From NCBI GenBank assembly GCA_934167365.1, contig CAKPKU010000063.1, positions 1-9,120 of the forward strand: a DNA stretch of 9,120 nt, read 5' to 3'. Within the stretch, counting starts at the first letter, position 1, and each line of letters begins with the position of its first letter. Below, piece by piece: positions 6,311-9,120 of the stretch. The position numbers were made by a program, and so were the translations under genes. The notes under the pieces were generated by a model. It was not told where the DNA came from, did not search any database, and saw nothing but the letters and a program-made list of their open reading frames with translations. This DNA comes from an uncultured Clostridia bacterium (GTDB taxonomy: Bacteria; Bacillota; Clostridia; TANB77; CAG-508).

Positions 6311-6344
6311 GAAAAAAGAACACCCTACTAAAGGGTGCTCTTTT
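6311..6344 (-). terminator. Rho-independent terminator of the 95-aa gene
   Basis: On the minus strand the stem AAAAGAGCACCCT / AGGGTGTTCTTTT pairs at 12 of 13 positions (the odd one a G-T wobble) around the loop TTAGT, followed by a T run (complement of 6312-6317). It begins 7 bases after the stop codon of the 95-aa gene at 6351. The stem is G/C-rich and the loop short, so this is a convincing terminator. Confidence 0.9.
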
Positions 6345-6350
6345 CCATCA

Positions 6351-6638
6351 TCATTCTTCGTAACTATTTACTATCTCGATAAATCTCAATGCATAGTAAT
6401 AAGACTTTGTTGTTGTTTTCATTCTCTTGTTTGCCTCTCTAAAGTCTTCCAATGCAGCTTCCTTAATCATGTCTATGGAAATCTCATCTTTGTCCGCTAT
6501 TAATAATTCCATCATTTTCGAATGTTCAGGTCGCCTAAGTCTAATGCAATCTTCTACAGTTTCTTTAAGATTTCGTAATTCTCTTTCGAGGACCTCGATG
6601 CGGGCCTCGAGCTCCATAAGTTTTGCATTATTTTTCAT
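6351..6638 (-). CDS. Hypothetical 95-aa coiled-coil protein
   Basis: I do not recognise a family. The protein is 95 aa, highly charged and without signal peptide or membrane segment. Residues about 5-32 (LMELEARIEVLERELRNLKE onwards) have leucines and hydrophobics in heptad spacing, a likely coiled coil and so oligomerisation. The remainder is predicted helical, with RRPEHSKMMELLIADKDEIS and a C-terminal FREANKRMKTTTKSYYYALR segment rich in Lys/Arg and Tyr. It looks like a real gene: AAAGGGA precedes the ATG by about 9 bases, a good promoter lies 110 bases upstream and a strong terminator follows. It is therefore a monocistronic unit. Its G+C is somewhat higher than that of the surrounding DNA, with stretches such as GAGGTCCTCGAAAG-like codons near 6580-6615, hinting at a separate origin. 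A small regulatory or DNA-binding protein is possible but unsupported by any motif. Confidence 0.75.
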   Translation of the reverse strand: MKNNAKLMELEARIEVLERELRNLKETVEDCIRLRRPEHSKMMELLIADKDEISIDMIKEAALEDFREANKRMKTTTKSYYYALRFIEIVNSYEE

Positions 6639-6668
6639 AATGACACATCCCTTTCCAATTAATATTAA

Positions 6669-6692
6669 TTAATTTGGACAATTACTATTCAT
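6669..6692 (-). other. Possible 7-codon leader peptide MNSNCPN
   Basis: Within the 5' leader of the 95-aa gene the minus strand has AGGACTAGGATATT directly before an ATG, then the codons for MNSNCPN and TAA. It ends 30 bases before the start of the 95-aa gene and lies wholly inside its predicted transcript. The purine-rich stretch is a good ribosome binding site for so short a frame, so it may be translated. No attenuator hairpin is evident between it and the gene. Chance is the main alternative. Confidence 0.2.
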
Positions 6693-6747
6693 AATATCCT
6701 AGTCCTTTCAGATAATATGCAAATGAGGACTTTTCCCATACGCATTA

Positions 6748-6776
6748 ATTGTAATATGTTTTATGTAAATTATCAA
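6748..6776 (-). promoter_or_regulatory. Predicted sigma-A promoter of the 95-aa gene
   Basis: TTGATA (6776-6771) and TACAAT (6753-6748) on the minus strand are 17 bases apart, each a 5/6 match to consensus. Transcription would start near 6741, giving a leader of about 100 bases before the ATG at 6638. This is the best promoter match in the window. Confidence 0.7.
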
Positions 6777-6816
6777 GTTTTATGTTCAAGAAAAGGTAGC
6801 GTTATATGATTAATTT

Positions 6817-6933
6817 TTATTGTTTCTTCTTTAAATCTTTTATAATCTCATTTAATAGTTCATCACTAATAGCATTCTTTACTATAATCCACCATCTATT
6901 ACTGTTGCATTTGAACTTAATTTTGCTCTGCTC
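6817..6933 (-). pseudogene. Short coding remnant without start codon
   Basis: The minus strand is open for 38 codons between stops and reads EQSKIKFKCNSNRWWIIVKN and then AISDELLNEIIKDLKKKQ before TAA (6819-6817). The composition is protein-like, with WW and a charged helical tail ending in lysines, but there is no ATG, GTG or TTG with a ribosome binding site, and the upstream codon in frame is TAA. It looks like the C-terminal end of a lost gene. Source family not recognised. It could also be chance in AT-rich DNA. Confidence 0.3.
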
Positions 6934-6987
6934 TTATAAACATTTTCTTGTTATTTATAACTAAATGTATCATATTCAGTATGAATA

Positions 6988-7037
6988 GGAAATGTGTCCA
7001 AAATTCCATGAACGTGGAAAAGAGAACCATCCCCAAT
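6988..7037. repeat. Possible degenerate palindromic mobile repeat (MITE-like)
   Basis: The plus strand reads GGAAATGTGTCCAAAATTCC, then ATGAACGTGGAAAAGAG and AACCATCCCC. The segment with TCCATGAACGTGGA at its centre and the arm GGAAAAGAGAACCATCCCC resembles one half of the palindromic small repeats found scattered in Bacillota genomes, whose arms end in similar GGTTCTCTTTTTCC and GGGAC-type sequences. The other arm is not a good complement, so if this is such a repeat it has decayed. It is more G/C-rich than its surroundings and lies in the gap after the two-gene operon. Confidence 0.3.
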
Positions 7038-7070
7038 TTACATTTAACCTGCCTTCATATATATTATTTA

Positions 7071-7502
7071 TTAAAAAATCCGTTTAAACCAATTTTTGAT
7101 TTTTGTGAAAAATAATTCTTTATATTCCATCATATCAACAGAATTTTTTACCGTTTCAATTTCTGTAGTTTTATTTTTAAATAAAATATCTGAATTATAT
7201 CTTTCTGCTTTTTCTTTTTCTTCCTTTTGTTGATTTTGTTTTAATAGCTTTTCTAATATTGCTTTTTGCTTTTCACTTGCAAAATAATCCCTAAATAAAG
7301 AAATTAAAATTGCATTTGCTTCTTCAGAAATATTCTGTTTAAACAAATCTTCCTTTGGATTAATCTTATATGTATACTCTCTATCCATATTATTTTTATA
7401 AAACTCTACTTTTTCAATTGGTATTTTAGAATATTCTTCTTTTGAAAAATAACTTAATATTTCTATTACTTCTGTATAAGCTCTAGCATATGTATTAGTC
7501 AT
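7071..7502 (-). CDS. Hypothetical protein, 143 aa, second gene of the right operon
   Basis: Family not recognised. Starting MTNTYARAYTEVIEILSYFS, it is a soluble, strongly charged and mainly helical protein. A region about 70-115 (ANAILISLFRDYFASEKQKA followed by a Lys/Gln/Glu run, LEKLLKQNQQKEEKEK) looks like a helix passing into a charged coil. The C-terminus MEYKELFFTKIKNWFKRIF is an amphipathic, aromatic and basic tail that could contact a membrane or a partner. The ATG at 7502 is chosen over the in-frame ATG at 7520 because GAAGGAG sits 9 bases before 7502 and because it overlaps the restored stop of the preceding gene by 8 bases (ATGACTAA), a sign of translational coupling. No clear terminator follows. 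Confidence 0.75.
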   Translation of the reverse strand: MTNTYARAYTEVIEILSYFSKEEYSKIPIEKVEFYKNNMDREYTYKINPKEDLFKQNISEEANAILISLFRDYFASEKQKAILEKLLKQNQQKEEKEKAERYNSDILFKNKTTEIETVKNSVDMMEYKELFFTKIKNWFKRIF

Positions 7503-8882
7503 CTTTAGTTTCTCCTTCAAGTTCTATTTCTGCTTGTAATTTCTCAGCTTGTTCAATACTATCTGCATTTGCTACATCTTGAGATGTACTTCCTTTAGTA
7601 ATTGCATTTGTAACAATTGATTTCATAGCTATGCTTCCGCTGTAAATGTTCATTATTAGTATCTCTTTGCTCTAATATCTCTTTATCACTTAAAGCTGCT
7701 TGTATTTCTTGAGCTTTTTCTGGCGTAAATTGCCATCCTGTCGCTAGAAGAATTTTATTTTTTGTCGTTTCTGAACAATACTCACTTATTGCATCATCTT
7801 GCTTTTTTAAGCTTTCTTGTATTCTTTCTCTATCTTTCTTCGCAAATTCTAGATCTCTTTGCATTTTTATTTGAATATCATAGTTTTCATCAATTTGATC
7901 TAATAATTCTGCTTCAAATTCTGAAATTCTCCTTACTCCGCCATATGTTAATTGAGTGTCTAATCTTTCTATTAATTCTGTTAAGCCAACTCCTTCTGAA
8001 ACCTGTTGAATCATATTGCTAAAGTCACTCGTAAGTTGTCCGAGAAGTCACTGGAACAAAGCTTTCTCCTTGAGCATTTAATATAGAATTTTCCAATGCC
8101 TTACTTAATGCACTTGATAGGCAAGCAGACATAGCCCTCCCTGAGTGTGCATATTTTTTTAGAGAGTGTTCTCCATCACCACTAAAAAAGTATGCAACTT
8201 CATTATCTGAATGTTCAAAAAATGTTTCTCCAATTGCAGATTCTGAAACTTTTTGACTTTCATCTGAAGTAACATTATCATTAACTTCAAAATCATTAAT
8301 ATCTTTGAATGAAATACATGTTGATTTTTGTGTACCATTTAACTTATCTGTTGCAATTGGAAACATACACATTTGAGATTGGATTTTTTTGCATTCTTCA
8401 TTTGAATAACCTAATTCTTGCATTATATCTAGTAATTTTCGTTCAATGTTTTTCACTACTAAAGTTCCATTACAATAACTCATCATATTAATATTTCTCA
8501 TATTTTTCATTGCCTGAATACAATCTATTTTTGCTCCATTATTAGAAATTAATGGTAATAAATATTGAGTTACAAATGTATCAATACTTTCATCTTCTGT
8601 CATTTTTCTATTTTGACTTTTGATATCTAATTTTATTGACAAGAACTTAACAGGGAAATCCTTTAAGCTAAATCCAGCATTTATATGTCCTCTTACCCTC
8701 ATTCTTGCCATTTCCATTCCTTGTTTTGTTGTTCCAAAAACATTTTTATCAATAAATATACCTCCAGCTGAAACACATAACAGACATGGACCATCTAAAA
8801 ATGGATTTTCTGTCTCTAATATCTCTCTTTGACCATATGGATTTTCTTTACTTTTTGGTACTGCTTCAAATAATTTATACAT
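7495..8882 (-). pseudogene. Hypothetical 461-aa protein gene broken by two single-base frameshifts
   Basis: Family not recognised. Three successive frames read as one protein. The first (8882 to about 8046) gives 279 residues starting MYKLFEAVPKSKENPYGQRE, with two Cys (CLLC near 34-37), then KIDCIQAMKNMRNINMMSYC and AMSACLSSALSKALENSILN. An extra base near 8045 shifts to a frame reading LGQLTSDFSNMIQQVSEGVG, a coiled-coil stretch about 326-363 and LLATGWQFTPEKAQEIQ. A second extra base near 7645 shifts again to YSGSIAMKSIVTNAITKGST and EQAEKLQAEIELEGETKDD, stopping at 7497-7495. Removing both bases gives exactly 462 codons. Without the shifts the first frame ends at 8025 after TSRTTYE, and the fragment from the internal ATG at 8014 has no ribosome binding site. 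The restored stop overlaps the next gene's ATG, which supports a single ancestral gene. No signal peptide or obvious enzyme motif. Sequencing error is an alternative to true decay. Confidence 0.7.
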
Positions 8883-8928
8883 TTTTTCATCACATTCTTT
8901 CTATTAAATTTATATTAATTTTACTATC

Positions 8929-8957
8929 ATTATAGCATTATGTTTAAAATATTACAA
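8929..8957 (-). promoter_or_regulatory. Predicted extended -10 promoter of the right operon
   Basis: On the minus strand TTGTAA (8957-8952) and a perfect TATAAT (8934-8929) are 17 bases apart, and TGC directly before the -10 box makes it a TGn extended -10 promoter. The start codon at 8882 lies 46 bases after the -10 box. The ribosome binding site of the gene itself is weak (GAAAG and GTGATG upstream). Confidence 0.65.
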
Positions 8958-9043
8958 CAATCTTTTTTATTTTCTATCGTTTCTTCTTGTAGGTTAGTCA
9001 ATCATATGTCACACTTTTTTTAAAAATATATACTTTGAATACT

Positions 9044-9120
9044 TTATATTGTTATTAACGATTCTTCTTGACTTTTATATCTTCTTAAGAACTCGTTTGG
9101 ACTCAACCATCCTAACGGTC
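9044..9120 (-). pseudogene. C-terminal end of a transposase (integrase-type), runs off the right edge
   Basis: The last 25 codons of a minus-strand frame are visible, reading PLGWLSPNEFLRRYKSQEES and LITI before TAA at 9046-9044. A GWLSP-x-EF segment followed by a basic stretch is typical of the extreme C-terminus of DDE (rve-type) transposases of the IS3/IS481 kind, where LGxxSPxEF follows the catalytic Glu region. The family and whether the gene is intact cannot be judged from this fragment. About 90 bases separate it from the promoter of the 461-aa gene, and no clear terminator is visible. Confidence 0.5.

Noticed and set aside
7595..8014. Independent 139-aa gene starting MIQQV
   Set aside because: No ribosome binding site; the frame is open upstream and joins the preceding protein, and its last 22 or so codons are out of frame relative to the restored reading.
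7762..8832. Plus-strand frames at 7762-8022, 8309-8491 and 8620-8832
   Set aside because: All are antisense to the frameshifted 461-aa gene, whose protein-like composition and promoter are on the minus strand.
1..9120. CRISPR array, tRNA, rRNA or riboswitch
   Set aside because: No regularly spaced repeats, no cloverleaf-like or conserved RNA segment was recognised, even though a Cas4-like domain is present.

Overview
The window is AT-rich throughout. Its recognisable parts (RepL-type plasmid replication gene, IS21-type and ISLre2-type insertion sequences, AAGGAGG-like ribosome binding sites, sigma-A style promoters) point to a low-GC Bacillota genome, most likely a Clostridia member, in an accessory stretch of chromosome or an integrated plasmid. 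No tRNA, rRNA or CRISPR array was seen.

Left block (1-4130, all minus strand): a tight three-gene operon transcribed leftwards. The first gene (4025-2535) encodes a 496-aa DUF2779-type protein that joins a Cas4/RecB-like PD-(D/E)XK nuclease with clustered cysteines to a DEDD exonuclease-like domain. The second (2500-389) is a 703-aa DUF262 + DUF1524 (GmrSD-like, HNH-type) protein. The third (366 to beyond the left edge) is the N-terminal half of a winged-HTH/WYL-type regulator. Gaps are 34 and 22 bases, each gene has its own ribosome binding site, and a promoter lies 77 bases upstream of the first start. Two nuclease proteins plus a WYL-type regulator is the composition expected of an anti-phage or anti-plasmid defence module. 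I cannot name this combination as a described system; it is the most interesting item here.

Middle block (4131-6300): a graveyard of mobile DNA. A strong orphan Rho-independent terminator (4265-4317) is followed by a decayed repL gene (stop codon, internal deletion, frameshift). Abutting it is the 3' end of an IS21-type istA with a frameshift and a stop, then istB with a single-base frameshift, closed by a 17-bp inverted repeat terminator. The far end abuts the 5' part of an ISLre2-family transposase gene on the opposite strand, cut short and frameshifted.

Right block (6301-9120, minus strand): a stand-alone 95-aa coiled-coil protein with its own promoter and terminator; a 430-base gap holding a tiny leader ORF, a coding remnant and a possible degenerate palindromic mobile repeat; then a two-gene operon of unrecognised function. 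Its first gene (8882-7495) reads as one 461-aa protein only if two single-base insertions are corrected, and its restored stop overlaps the start of the 143-aa second gene by 8 bases. The right edge carries the last 25 codons of what looks like another transposase.

Overall, an apparently intact nuclease operon sits beside several eroded mobile elements and a damaged operon, as is typical of a defence island or a repeatedly invaded integration site.
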